NCBI GenBank assembly: GCA_963556195.1
Contig: OY744517.1
Location: 151,554,382-151,618,381, forward strand
Reading direction: 5' to 3'
DNA length: 64,000 nucleotides
Origin: Sepiola atlantica
Lineage: Eukaryota > Mollusca > Cephalopoda > Sepiida > Sepiolidae
In this document: positions 44,741 through 55,445 of the stretch, in pieces
How the letters are laid out: every line of letters begins with the position of its first letter
How positions within the stretch are numbered: position 1 is the first letter of the stretch
Translations under genes and position numbers: made by a program
Notes under the pieces: model-generated
What the model was told of the DNA's origin: nothing
Database searches by the model: none
What the model saw: only the letters and a program-made list of their open reading frames with translations

Positions 44741-45747
44741 TAAAAAAGGATACATTCATTCAAGTTCAAAGAAGGTCAAGTCCATTTAAATCAAACTTAT
44801 TTACTTTATAGCAAAAAATATATACTGAGGTAGAGAGGTGATTTCTCCCCCTCATTCTCTCTCCTTCCCTGCTCTCTATCTCGCGACGCCAAAGCTAAAT
44901 TATCTTTTTATTGTTTTTAAAAGAGCCCGCATTATCGCCCCAAGCGAATTGAATTTTTTTTTATATACATTTATGTCTTTTTAAAAATTTATTTGTATCG
45001 AAATAACCAAAATATTAATATTTATCTATTTCATGAATAAATGCGAAAGTTTTTTGTCTCCTGTTTACAATACACTTATGATGAAATTCTTTAAACTTAG
45101 GCGTAAAGCACCAATAGATTTGGCGGGAAAACGAGGTGTTTCAATAATTTTTACAACGAATCTTTGTGTGTTGTGTCGATACTCATACCTTTTTTCCAAA
45201 ATGCCTTTGACCTACTCCACACTAGACATTCTCATCGAAATTTCGCATTCACTCTATTTACTCTATTTCTTACTTATTTGCCAAGCGATAGCAAGCTGGA
45301 ACCATTTTTACTTTGCTACTAAAATTAAATTATGTTTTTTATTTTTCATGTCCACTGTTTTAAGCGATAACATGTGGTTGTATGACCATTACCAGTCGAA
45401 CTTTGGGTTAGTGTTAAAAATACATTAGTTTCCTATCCTAATAAGTTAAAAAGTGGCATATTATTTTTAAAGGGGTGCATAATTTATAACTAAGGGTGTT
45501 AATCTACAAATTTGTTGTTAAAATTATCGAATTCTCTGAGTAAAACCATGTTTTAAAACTTTACACACACAATCTACTCAGGTAAAAAAATTACAAAAAA
45601 AAATAGATTCATATTTTTTAAAAATCGTCATTAAGTTTTATTTTTATTTTTATTTCTTTAATAATGAAAGCGAAACACACAAAGCAATTATTTTAAATCA
45701 CTCAGCAATATATAATTATTTTATTTGACAATTGACGTTCCGCTTTT
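44741..45747. other. No gene recognised
   Basis: The 131-codon frame at 45033-45428 (plus) is hydrophobic and Cys/Tyr-containing with possible membrane-like stretches, but it is built from T-rich DNA and no family is evident. Confidence 0.3.
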
Positions 45748-46323
45748 GGCGATTGTAAATAATAATCTATAGAAAGAAAACAGGCGCAAAAATAGTAAAC
45801 GAATAAAAGTTACCTAAGGCAATAAAGTAACTTTTCTACCTACCTGCCTAATTGTTTGTGTTCTAAATATTTTAACACGTTATTTTTTCATTTAAATACA
45901 AAAGTTCGGTCAAATATATAACGTTAGACCGATAAAAAAGATGGCTGGCAGTCGATCGCCGACAGTCTACGAAATCTGATGATATTTGTTTGTAATTTTC
46001 TCCTTTCAATTCGGAGGAAAGTAAATTTTGAAACGTTTGAGAGTTATTTGTTGACTACTTCTTTTTGTTTTTCACCCCAAAAGACGAAAAACTCATTAAA
46101 CAACCTTCTGAAATGTCCACTTACCCCATCTTGAAAATGAAACTGTAACGGGATCGAATTTTGACGAATTATTAAAATGAATAAAAACGCTTGGAAATAA
46201 TTTAAGACACACAAAAAAATAGGCAGCTTTGTAAAAAAAGTAACTTCATTGCCTTTGGTGACAGTGATTTGTTGATTATTATTTTTTCACCCCTTTTTCT
46301 GTTGGTTATTCTTTACAATCGCT
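45748..46323. mobile_element. ~576-bp inverted-repeat element
   Basis: Arms of ~105 bp (45748-45852 and 46219-46323) are inverted repeats of moderate identity: GCGATTGTAAATAATAA / GCGATTGTAAAGAATAA near the outer ends, and AAGGCAATAAAGTAACTTTT / AAGGCAATGAAGTTACTTTT near the inner ends, then CTGCCTA. The centre shows no gene. Confidence 0.55.
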
Positions 46324-46570
46324 CCGATCTTTCGTTTATTCGTTTCATTATGAATAATTCATTTTTAGTTTCATACAAAATCAAAACGCTACATTGGAAT
46401 ATATAAAATAACACTATACTTGAGTGTCACGTAGCTATATGGCATGTTCTGACTACGTACGGTGAACACCCCCTGATAGTCTACTGTCTGTGCCTGCTTG
46501 GCATAAATAGAGCTTAATTCCCTTTCTTTACATGGTAATTTCTCGTGACGGTATGGTTAGATTGGAGTTT

Positions 46571-46575
<5 letters not shown>

Positions 46576-46635
<60 letters not shown>

Positions 46636-46640
46636 ATATA
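46576..46640. repeat. (TA)n then (GT)n microsatellite
   Basis: About 25 TA units then a short GT block and further TA. Confidence 0.95.
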
Positions 46641-46732
46641 AAAATACATATATATATGTAGATGAATGTATGAGCGCGTACACATATATGTATGACTGCA
46701 AACATATATATTGTTTTATATATATTTATATT

Positions 46733-47655
46733 ACTTCAGTCGAAGTTATCAGAAATCAAGTGTAGTTGTTAAAGAAGTTAGGAACATATATGTTCCTCTC
46801 TCCAATCCAATTGACCAGTCAATCATGTTACAGTATATCTTTATGTGGTACTTTTGTCTCACCGGATTACAGGACAAGTTTCCATCTTGTCTGGTGGAGT
46901 ATCCAGCTAAATGCTATTACGAGAGGCAACATAACTTGGAGATGGTGCACCCTTCCTCGTATAAGCCAGTGTTGGTCAGCCATACCAAAACATCATATTT
47001 GGATATCGAACATTATGTCATTTTGAATATTTGTTCAGGTTTTACTTGTAGGAGGAAGTATCCTCATGTCAGGTTGTACTGACAAACCCTTGTACAGAGA
47101 GACCTTAGACGTTTGAGGTAAGTGTCTAGTAGGCATTCAATTATTTCCTATATTGTTCACTTTACTTCGCTCGAAGGTGTCAGATATCAAATTTTTCATG
47201 GGGCTAACACTTTGTCTCTATATGAGAAACATAGAAATTCAAATATTTGGTTAAAGTTCTCTATACTTGTCAAACGTTGAGTTAGTAAAAAATTTAAGAA
47301 AATTAATTTACCTCTCCCCAATTGACCAGTTAACTATGTTATGGTATATCTATTTTTTGGCCTCTTTGTCTTACCGGATTTGAGGGCAAGAATTCGTTAA
47401 GTTTGCTGGAGTATCCAGCTAGTGCTGTTACTTGAGGTATATTACAAGGAGAAGGTGCACTATTCCTCGTATGAGTCAGTGTATAGCCGTGTCGATGGGA
47501 TCTTATTTGGGCTTCGAATACTATGTTATTTTGAATAGTTGGTCAATGTTTACTTGTAGAGTAAAGTATCTTCATATCAGGTTGACCTGACAAACCTTGC
47601 AGAGGGACCGAATACACTCAAGGATAGTGTCTAATAGGTAATTCAACCTCTCCAG
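46733..47655. repeat. Tandem duplication, ~430-bp unit (two copies)
   Basis: Unit 1 (46733-47160) and unit 2 (47161-47655) share TTACTTC..TCGAAG.T.TCAGA, CAATTGACCAGT, GGAGTATCCAGCTA, ATGGTGCAC..TTCCTCGTAT, TATGT.ATTTTGAATA.TTG, TTTACTTGTAG and GTGTCTA.TAGG. Unit 2 has an extra ~85 bp near its start. The frame at 46711-47082 is open across unit 1 but is broken in unit 2, so I treat the sequence as a repeat rather than a gene. Family unknown. Confidence 0.75.
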
Positions 47656-47695
47656 TAGGTAATGAAAACACTCTTGTAGGTAATTCAAACTCTCG

Positions 47696-47697
<2 letters not shown>

Positions 47698-47737
<40 letters not shown>
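47698..47737. repeat. (TA)n microsatellite
   Basis: About 20 units directly 5' of the Penelope endonuclease relic. Confidence 0.95.
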
Positions 47738-47740
<3 letters not shown>

Positions 47741-48310
47741 ACCTTTTCCTCAACTTACTCGACATAAATTTCCCCCCACACACAACCTGCACAAACATTT
47801 TAACAGAAATGCTATCAAGATTAGCTACTCCCCTACCCCATCCATAATAAAAATCGTCTCTATGGAGCCCAAAGTAATAGTAAACGCAGACTGCTCATGC
47901 CAGGACAAAAACAATCGCCCCTAGAGAGGAATTGCAAAATCGATTTCCTCGTATATGAAGCCACCGTCACAAACCAAACTGGCGGTAGAGCAGAGAATAT
48001 ATATATAGGCATGACGCCGGTAAGCTTCAAGCAAAGAGTGTACGCACACAGAAACACATTCAGATACAAAAACAAGGCAAATACGACAACTTAAAGATGA
48101 AAAGACACCTTTCACCATCAAATGCAAAGTAATAAAGAGAAGACCATCTTTCTTTCCAGCCATTAATAGATTTCCTCTGTGTGATGCGGAAATATACCAT
48201 ATATTAATGGCCATAATTGACCCAAATACAGTCTGTTTGAATACAAAGATGAAACATTTAAAGGATGCATCCACAGGAGAAAACACTACTTATAAATTGG
48301 ACTTACCGAT
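47738..48310 (+). pseudogene. Penelope-like element, GIY-YIG endonuclease region
   Basis: Three frames cover one decayed product. First: FPPTHNLHKHFNRNAIKISY and CSCQDKNNRP. Second: CKIDFLVYEATVTNQTGG, ENIYIGMTPVSFKQRVYAHR. Third: LKDEKTPFTIKCKVIKR, PSFFPAINRFPLCDAEIYHI. In Penelope-like elements the linker 'LHKIFNRN..KVSYSC.PN' and a Cys motif precede a GIY-YIG nuclease containing 'VYKA.....YIG.T...FK.R...H', with Tyr and Arg catalytic; the YIG, Arg and His positions are visible here. Two frameshifts and a stop make it inactive. It begins directly at (TA)n, and a G-poor non-coding stretch follows. Confidence 0.88.
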
Positions 48311-48550
48311 ACACATAAAGGCCTAGCAACACCCTCTCTGCCTATTACATTACCCCATAAATTCCGACTTCCACTTCGGAAAATCTTCCCAATTATCGCC
48401 TCATAAATATAAATAAAATTTAAAATAGAAATAAATACCTTAATCGGCCCATATCCACACCTCTACTAAAGACCAATAATTAATAACTTTCCCAATAATA
48501 ACTTTTCCAGTCATTAAGAGGCTAACACCCCCATTTCACATTATTATTAT
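48311..48550 (+). other. G-poor 3' flank of the Penelope relic
   Basis: A/C/T-rich plus strand without a frame. The same composition resumes at 50306-50990, beyond the Gypsy piece, consistent with one Penelope 3' UTR split by later DNA. Confidence 0.4.
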
Positions 48551-49246
48551 TTCTTCAACATACATGGCCTCCTAACCTCACGGGAGACCTCCAACAGTTC
48601 AAACGGCGCAGTGGCTCTCTTTCTGTCATTGATGATTGTTTGATGTTTGCAGATCGTGTTGCTATTCCCACTAAACTCAGACAAGCAGTCGTTAAGCAAC
48701 TACATTCGGGCCATCCAGGTCTCAACCGAATGAAATCACTAGCCCGCAACGTGGTCTATTGGCCTAACATAGACACATACATTGAGCATACTGTTAAAAG
48801 TTGTATCCAGTGTATGAAAGCGAAGAAGAATCCACATCAGATTGTTGATTATCGCTGGACATACCCAGAGCGACCATGGGCCAGAATGCACACAGACTTT
48901 GCTGGCCCTATCAATGGCCTTAGGTTTCTGGTGGTTGTGGATGCCCATTCTAAATGGTCAGAAGTTTATCCAATGCAACAGACTGACACTCAGTCTATAA
49001 TAACAGAACTTAGGCGAATATTTAGTCAACACGGCTTACCCGACATTTTAGTCTCAGACAACGGATCACAATTTACGTCTGAGTCATTCCAACTATTCTG
49101 CAAATCGTGTTGCATAACACACGTTCGATAGCCACCATATCATCCTCAATCCAACGGACAGGCCGAAAGATTTGTAGACATATTCAAAAAGGCACTACTA
49201 AAAGCAAGAGGGGGGGAACAACAGAGGAGATATTACATGCTTTCCT

Positions 49247-49257
49247 CCTTTCATATA
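49247..49257. repeat. SINE target-site duplication, left
   Basis: CCTTTCATATA, identical to 49545-49555. Confidence 0.9.
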
Positions 49258-49544
49258 AAAGGTAACGGTAAAGGTCGCATAGCCTGGACGCGCACGAGTG
49301 TCGTTGCCGTAGCGGCGGTGATTTGTTAAGAATCACCGTGTCTCGGACACAGCATATGGAAGGCGTAGCCCATCCCTCCCCTTTCGCTGCCTTGAACCTT
49401 CCCTGAGTTTTAGTCAGGTACCCATTTACTGCTGGGTGGACAGAGGGAGTTTTCAGACCCGAAAATTCGCATGCCGTGAGTGGGATCGAACCCGGGTCGT
49501 CCAGCCCAAAGACAAGTGCTATAACCACTCGTCCACAGGCCCTC
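49258..49544 (-). mobile_element. tRNA-derived SINE, 287 bp, inserted in the Gypsy integrase
   Basis: Minus strand begins GGGAGGGCCTGTGGACGAGT with an A-box (TGGACGAGTGG) and, 33 nt later, a B-box (GGTTCGATCCC) in ACCCGGGTTCGATCCC. The body follows (TTTCGGGTCTGAAAAC, CAGCAGTAAATGGGTACCTG, GGTGATTCTTAACAAATCAC) and ends CTTTACCGTTACC. Flanked by an 11-bp duplication CCTTTCATATA at 49247-49257 and 49545-49555. The adjacent Gypsy coding sequence is continuous once the SINE and one duplication copy are discounted. Confidence 0.9.
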
Positions 49545-49555
49545 CCTTTCATATA
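49545..49555. repeat. SINE target-site duplication, right
   Basis: CCTTTCATATA, partner of 49247-49257. Confidence 0.9.
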
Positions 49556-50069
49556 GAATAACACAAAATGGGGCTGTGAAGAATGGTCTATCACCAGCAG
49601 AGGCACTCATGGGACGAAAACTCCGTACCACACTGGACGCTTTACGACCCCAGCCACAAAGGCAACAACCAAGCCCTAACAAAACAAAAGCTTTTTCAGT
49701 TGACACACCAGTGTTTGCTCGGAATTACAGACCTGGCCGGCCAAACTGGGTACCAGGCATCATCCGCAAAATAAATGGACAATTCCTGTATGATGTTCAA
49801 GTCGGGAGTCAATTCTGGACACGGCACACAAATCAGTTGCGTCTCAGATACTCTGTAGACAACTTAGTGGACAACAGAAACACCATTCCGTTTGATTTGT
49901 AAACGAACACATTTGAACTGCCATCTCCACCACCTCCCATGCAGACAAATACAAATGAGAATTATCAAAGACCTCACAAGAGTTGGCCAAAGAGCAGTCG
50001 CACTAGAGTAAAGCACCTCCAAGTTGACCCCAGGTGCGCTCGATTCAGTTAAAGACTAAAACGGGTAGA

Positions 50070-50305
50070 TGTTAGGACACCTAACGAAAACGGAATTACC
50101 TCCCTTGAACCATTTCGGGAGTTAAGAGTTATTGCCCTTGAAAAAGGTCGTCTGCCCAGAGACAGAAAGAAAACAAAAGACCACGACGTCAGACTGTGAA
50201 TATATCAATCGCGTCCAGCGGACAATTAACTCATTAATTCATTTAGTGTTCAGTTTTAATAAATCTGTTAAACGTTTCTCTTGATAGTTCATTCATTTCT
50301 TTACA
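50070..50305 (+). mobile_element. Candidate 3' LTR of the Gypsy element
   Basis: AAAACGGGTAGA (a purine-rich tract) directly precedes TGTTAGGACACC, the TG start expected of an LTR, shortly after the integrase tail. An AATAAA-containing stretch (TTTTAATAAATCTG) lies near 50252. A possible CA end is TTTACA at 50300-50305. The other LTR is not in the window, so the limits cannot be checked. Confidence 0.4.
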
Positions 50306-50990
50306 AGTTATTATTGATAATTAACCTAAATTACGAGGTTATAAAATAATGTTAACCTCCCAAATCTCCCAAACAGATTCAATCTGGCTGACCCAATCCT
50401 TACTCTTATCTCTAAACCAGTTTTAATCAGTATACCAATATTATTACCCCCATAAGTTTTCATTATACCTAAGTTAATAATGTTAAATCCCGAATACAAA
50501 TCATTCTAGAACCCTGCAGTGTTACTGCCTTTAGACCGATCGACAAATCTACCCGGGGTATATCTTCATTTAAATTCATTTTGGATTGATTTAAAGTCCT
50601 TTTATCCAGGATTGAAACTTAAATTTAATGTATGTTTTTTTTAACTTTTTGATCTCCTCATAAATTTAATCCGTAAACCTATTTTCTCTCCTTATTTTCT
50701 CTGGAAGACACATTATTAACCTTCAAAACAGTAACGGCCAAATATACGCTACTTGTAAACATTGACTCACGGGATTTATATGGAAATCTTTTTAATTTTT
50801 TATTTTTTTTAATTTTTATATTTTTAAATCTTTTCTATTTTAAAATCCTAACTTACTTTTAACCCCCCGTTTTATTCAAACTTTATGAAACCTCTCTTGC
50901 ACCAAATTTAAACAAATATACAAAACACTCTAAGCAAATAGCGCGTTCAAACGAGAGTGACACGTGGATTCACATTTCCGAAACAGATGA
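50306..50990. other. G-poor stretch, no gene recognised
   Basis: Composition like 48311-48550. Possible continuation of the Penelope 3' UTR. Confidence 0.3.
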
Positions 50991-51070
50991 TAATATAAGC
51001 TGAAGAGAGCCTGATGGCTGAGTCCTTATGGGCTTGAAACCGACGTTACTAATGTTGTACTATTTTTTGT
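50988..51070 (+). ncRNA. Hammerhead-ribozyme-like motif (type I), Penelope-associated
   Basis: Sequence CTGAAGA (50999-51005) matches the hammerhead CUGANGA core. Stem II can form as GAGCC-TGAT-GGCT, with an extra small hairpin (AGTCC-TTAT-GGGCT) inserted; then GAAAC (51036-51040) supplies the GAA core. Stem III: ACCGACGTT-ACT-AATGTTGT with one bulge and some G-U pairs, followed by A as the cleavage-site nucleotide (GUA). Stem I: AATATAAG upstream with CTATTTT downstream, with a bulge and a mismatch. Type I hammerheads are an established feature of Penelope-like elements. Folding was judged by eye only, and the stem II insertion would probably hurt activity. Confidence 0.45.
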
Positions 51071-51079
51071 AGTAAATAG

Positions 51080-51081
<2 letters not shown>

Positions 51082-51123
<42 letters not shown>

Positions 51124-51134
51124 GGGGGGGGGGG
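51082..51134. repeat. (TA)n-(GT)n-G12
   Basis: TA array, short GT array, then a run of about 12 G, directly 3' of the hammerhead-like motif. Confidence 0.95.
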
Positions 51135-51535
51135 TATGTGTGCATATATGTGTATGTAAATACTTATGTTATGCACACACACGTATATATAACCATTGGA
51201 CTATAAGTACTTTTCTCTGATTATTAGTGTTTCTTTGTTGTTTCTAATGAGTGACAATTTGCTCGAGTGATTTTCAACCCACCCCGATAAATTATTGTTG
51301 TCCACCCGACCTCCCCCCTGGTTTTTGTTTTGTTTTGCTCACCGTCACAGGGAAGCCCATTATTAATATTGGCCCTATCAACAGTAGCACCACCCATACC
51401 CCCAATCCGCTCTATTGATGTAATCATCATGGCTACGGTTTTAACCATTTAGAAACCCCGCCTCGTATACAAAATGCCCAACAAACCTTTTTTACCATAT
51501 ATTGTTGTCTGCGACCGACAAACCTCTAAAAAGAA
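51135..51535. other. No gene recognised
   Basis: The 74-codon minus frame at 51224-51448 lacks a motif. Confidence 0.35.
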
Positions 51536-51692
<157 letters not shown>

Positions 51693-51759
51693 TAAAAAGA
51701 AAGCTGTGCTTGCCGGCGGCTGGGCAATAAAAGAAAAAAAGCAAAGATTATTGGCGAGT

Positions 51760-51762
<3 letters not shown>

Positions 51763-51823
<61 letters not shown>
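51763..51823. repeat. (GAT)n microsatellite
   Basis: About 20 uninterrupted GAT units. Confidence 0.95.
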
Positions 51824-52979
51824 AAGGAAATTCGAGCGCGGTCGTATGGGAGGGGAAGCGGAAGGACCTTGAGTGTGCAGGTGAGTGAAAGTGGGGAGGG
51901 GGGAGAGGAACGTGGATGGAGAGGGCAGAGAGCGGTCGGGCCAGTAAAGAAGTAGTTTAGACGTTAACGGCAAACCTCGTTGAAGTTACTCAAGAAAGCA
52001 CTGAGGCTTACGCTAATAAACCATTAGTTGAGAGCAACTTGCGCCCATGGGTTTTTCTTTTTTGTTCTTTTCTTTTCTTTTTTTACTTTACAATAGTATG
52101 AAATAAAGAAATTAAAGAAAACAGCGAGGAACGTGTAGTAGGAGTGGTGGTGTGAGGAGAAGTAAAGGAAGGAATAAAGACAGTGGGAGGGTGAATTGGC
52201 TGAGATTGGAGAGAATACGCTCCACGCAGGGAAAAGCAAACGGGGAGAGTTAAATAATTGTCGTAGTTGTAGGAGACAATTATACGCCCTTGTTTTCAGT
52301 GGTTAGTCAATACACCCTCAGTCATGTACAGTGAACGAGTCGTAAGAAAGAAACCAATATATAGACGCAGAGAGGGATAGAGAAAGCGAGAGATAGGGAG
52401 AGTATGTGTTTGTGTGTCTGTAATCGGGAGTGTGTGTGTGTGTGAGAGAGAGAGATAGATAGAGAGAGAAAGAGAGAAATTTAAACGTTAAACCCAGCCA
52501 GATAAAGAAAGCAACGGGAGAATACACACTCAAAACAGAAGAACCCTTTTGTTATGGCTGATTTGTTCCGATTCGCCACATCTCTTCACTTCTACTCCAG
52601 GTTCTTCCGGGCTTACTTAATTTCCACCTTTTTGATTTCTATAATCAAAATATTTTACCTTTTATTTCGAGCCAGATCATCCACCACTTGTGACGACAAA
52701 CGTCAAGAAACGAAACTTAGACATTCAACAGAATATTCAGCGATCTACTTTTCCGAAATATAATACGTGGTAGTCAGAAAAGCAATATTACACTTGTGAT
52801 ATGGCCTGTAATATGTCCTGACTTTAATCCTATTGACAATTCATAGTAAGCATTAAAAGTTCGAACAAATCGTCGATCACCAAAAGGTGTTTAAAAATTC
52901 CATTCATTTCGTATGAATCAGACAAATCTGCTGGTTTGATTTACCCGATATCTTTCTAGTGTTAATTCTTTCTTAAAAG
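51824..52979. other. No gene recognised; (GT)/(GA) tract at 52430-52475
   Basis: The frame at 52554-52763 (plus) starts MADLFRFATSLHFYSRFFRA and is hydrophobic early on, but nothing identifies it. A GTGTGTGTGTGAGAGAGAGA tract lies at ~52432-52470. Confidence 0.3.
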
Positions 52980-53108
52980 GCGTAGGGTATTACGGGCGGA
53001 ACCAAGTGAAGGTTGCCAACATCCTAAGCGAAAGTGTTTCTGTGGAATGAACTGGATTCGAACTTGGCACAATCAGGTCGTAAACGACTTAGCCACCTTC
53101 ACCTCCCG
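52980..53108 (-). mobile_element. tRNA-derived SINE, second family
   Basis: Minus strand: GGGAGGTGAAGGTGGCTAAG with a perfect A-box TGGCTAAGTCG, then AAGTTCGAATCC as B-box, then CATTCCACAGAAACACTTTC in the body. The same body and B-box recur at 60430-60492. Acceptor ends do not pair, so it is not a tRNA gene. Confidence 0.75.
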
Positions 53109-53499
53109 TTTAAGATTTAGGACGTATAATCATTAAAGAGGGGCAGGAAATCCAAGAAAAACATTTTCTAATCTCATTAGAAACTTTAGAAAACGAAGTT
53201 ATAAAGATAACAGCGACTTGAAATATTGTGAGAATTATTTATTTCTTTTAATTTGTTCATACTCTACAAATAATTTTGTCTTTTCCACTTTTGTTGATTT
53301 TCACTTATATTTGGTAAATTTAATCTATTCTGCTCCAAAGTCGATGTTATATTCCGTTTTATGAAAATAATTTAATGTTTTAAATAAATCGTCAGCCATT
53401 AGAAAAAAATAAAAGAAATTAGAATTTGAAAAATATCACGGCAAAAGACTTCAAATTAAATCAAATTTATTTGATAAAAATAGCATATTGCAACAAGCT
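53109..53499. other. No gene recognised
   Basis: AT-rich spacer between a SINE and a LINE relic. Confidence 0.4.
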
Positions 53500-53945
53500 A
53501 TGCAAACAGGGAGGTGGAAGTCTGAATGTTTGTGCAAGGCCACTTTAAACATGACTATGTAAGTCAACGTCATAGCTTTGTCTGCCATGTTGTTCCACGA
53601 AGCAGAAACACGGACAGCGGATGCTGCATTTTTTCTATTGAGCCGAAAGCGACGGCGGTACACCTTTTTACGCATGTCCATGGAGATCACTTGCGCCGAG
53701 ATGAAAAACTATACTAAAGGTAGATTTAAATTCCCGTTGATGATATTGTACGACAAAATCAAGTTAGAATAGATATAGGCTTAGAAGCCGCTCTTTGTAG
53801 GTAAGCGAGGAGAGTCCTGTCACAAACCTGGTTGTCAACCTTTGAACACTTTCCAGGTATACGTCATCTTTTTTATAGATGAGGATTAATTTCTTGAATG
53901 TCATACTCAAGAATAGGCCGTGTCAGATATATGTATAAAGGGCGA
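53500..53945 (-). pseudogene. CR1-like LINE, post-reverse-transcriptase tail, second relic
   Basis: Minus strand from 53945: TRPILEYDIQEINPHL, (frameshift) LESVQRLTTRFVTGLSSLTY, KERLLSLYLF, then ISMDMRKKVYRRRFRLNRKN, AASAVRVSASWNNMADKA. This follows the same family pattern as 10950-11780 (LE.VQRR.T....L..L.Y.ERL ... R.NAFS.RV...WN.LP) but is a different, more diverged sequence. Several stops and frame breaks; RT core missing. Confidence 0.7.
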
Positions 53946-53997
53946 AGTGACTTCGTTGCTGTCGGGCTGAGGTATGGTCCGTTTCACTCAGGATGTC

Positions 53998-54135
53998 AAA
54001 CCTCCCAGGTTTCTCCTTCTCTATTGCCTGAGGGGCGCCTATAAGGGAATGTCGACGGGCTTATTCATCCAAGTTAAATGACTTTTCAACTTAATACCTG
54101 ACCTTGTTTCTTACCTCCTGGAGAGGTAAATAAGA
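53998..54135 (+). mobile_element. Tail of the U2-headed SINE family, diverged copy 3
   Basis: Contains CCTCCCAGGTTTCTCCTTCT, TTGCCTGAGGGGCGCCTATA, AGGGAATGTCGACGGGC and ACCTCCTGGAGAGGTAAAT, matching in order the body of copies 1 and 2 (CCTCCCAGGC, TGCTTGAGGCGCCCCTACC, GGGGAATGCCGACGGGG, GCTGGAGAGGAGTAAAT). The U2 head and ~35 bp of the body are absent. Confidence 0.65.
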
Positions 54136-54622
54136 GACGAAAATGATCTGCTTCTATGTTGGGAAAGGATCTCCGGATCAGGTAGAGGACCCGTCTGGCC
54201 TTGTTCGCCTTCAAAATACAATGGCCTGTTGTTCAAATGTCATCAAATACTATAGAATCGATTTAAATAAGTTATAAATGTAAGAGGCCATGATATCGAC
54301 TATTGATATTGTGAAAATTGTTCAGTTCGTTCATGTCGGACCAATAATTTTGTTTTGACCTTTTCGTTTATTTTTTTTCTTATTAAGTAAACTTAATATA
54401 CCTTTTCAAAATTAAGTTTTATATTATTGTTTTGTTCTTAATAGCATCACCAGTGTAGAATCATACGGGAATTAAAGTCTAGATACGGGTTAAAATATTC
54501 AATATTCATGGGTGTACGAATAATTTCGTCGTCTATTATATGTATTTATACCAGCTGACCCGTGGGGCCAACAATGATGTATTGTACATTAATTTATATA
54601 CTTAGTTCCTGATTGTAAACGT

Positions 54623-54624
<2 letters not shown>

Positions 54625-54696
<72 letters not shown>
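54625..54696. repeat. (TA)n microsatellite
   Basis: About 35 units. Confidence 0.95.
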
Positions 54697-54698
<2 letters not shown>

Positions 54699-54727
54699 CA
54701 AAAGTACATTTACTTATTAGTAGTTGG

Positions 54728-55190
54728 TGGATCTACACAGAAGGATACAGACAGTAGAAGTAATACTTGGACCTGAAGAGAAAGGTGCAGGTCAGACATG
54801 AGATGCGACCGAAAAGATCTTTAACATCTGATACAAAAATCACATTATAAATGAGGAAGTAAAAGACAGACTGAGACAATCTGTCGGACCATATGAAGAT
54901 CTACTGACCACTCTGAAGATGAATACGATGAAGTGGTACGACGATGTAACACGATTATTAGGTCTCGCAAAGACAATTCTGCAAGAAATAGTATAGGGAG
55001 GAAGAAGGGAGGCAGACAAAGAATAAGATGTGATGACAACATCCGTGTGTGGACAGACTGGCGCTTGAATAACACGCCCCAAGAGGCAGAACATCGTGAG
55101 GGTTGGAGTAAACTGGTTGCCAGATACTCTTCGGCTCCCCAATGGCCATTCAGAGAGATGTGTTTATGGAAGATCAATAAGACTTGAAAC
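54728..55190 (+). pseudogene. LINE C-terminal fragment, plus strand
   Basis: Plus strand in three frames: INEEVKDRLRQSVGPYEDLL, TLKMNTMKWYDDVTRLLGLA, KTILQEIV, then (frameshift) GRKKGGRQRIRCDDNIRVWT, DWRLNNTPQEAEHREGWSKL and VARYSSAPQ. This is the common end of a LINE ORF2 ('Y.DHVTNEEVR.RI......DLL..VK.RKLRWYGH..R..G.AKTILQGTV.G.R.RGRQ..RW.DNI.EWT......A...A.DR..W..LV'). It has no RT core, and at least two frame changes. It differs from the CR1-like and restriction-endonuclease LINEs elsewhere in the window. Confidence 0.78.
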
Positions 55191-55369
55191 AATTGTACGA
55201 CTTTTTACAAAACATTTTTATTTACCCTATTTTTGTTATGCATTTACCATTGGGAGGAAATGATAAGAAGGAAGATACAGATAGCTTTAGTAGTTACTTG
55301 ACAACCAGTGTCAACATATCCATCTAGTAAAAAAACTCATTACTTTCGTCCGAAAGGATCACTTCACGC

Positions 55370-55396
55370 TCCCTCTCTCTCTCTTTCTCTCTCTCC
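55370..55396. repeat. (CT)n microsatellite
   Basis: CT repeats with a TTTC interruption. Confidence 0.85.
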
Positions 55397-55445
55397 TTCT
55401 ATCGTTTGATGAATCATGTTCTAAAATGATAGAACATAATAATCA

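Larger units (their letters stand above)
48555..50035 (+). pseudogene. Ty3/Gypsy integrase, 3' part of pol, split by a SINE
   Basis: In order: a 5'-truncated start near TWPPNLTGDLQQFKRR; the HHCC zinc-binding module (LHSGHPGLNRM ... YWPNIDTYIEHTVKSCIQCM); the catalytic core with HTDFAGPI (first Asp) and LVSDNGSQFTSE (second Asp), then YHPQSNGQAER with the Glu region; and, beyond the SINE, LSPAEALMGRKLRT and the C-terminal tail VFARNYRPGRPNWVPGIIRK to HTNQLRLR. A TAG at 49129-49131, a frameshift near the G7 run at ~49210, and the SINE at 49258-49544 disable it. A stop at 49900 ends the main frame. Integrase inserts retroelement cDNA into the host genome. Everything upstream (gag, protease, RT, RNase H) is missing. 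Confidence 0.9.

Noticed and set aside
49184..49606. 140-codon minus-strand frame across the SINE
   Set aside because: Fortuitous openness of the tRNA-derived SINE and antisense integrase; no independent signature.
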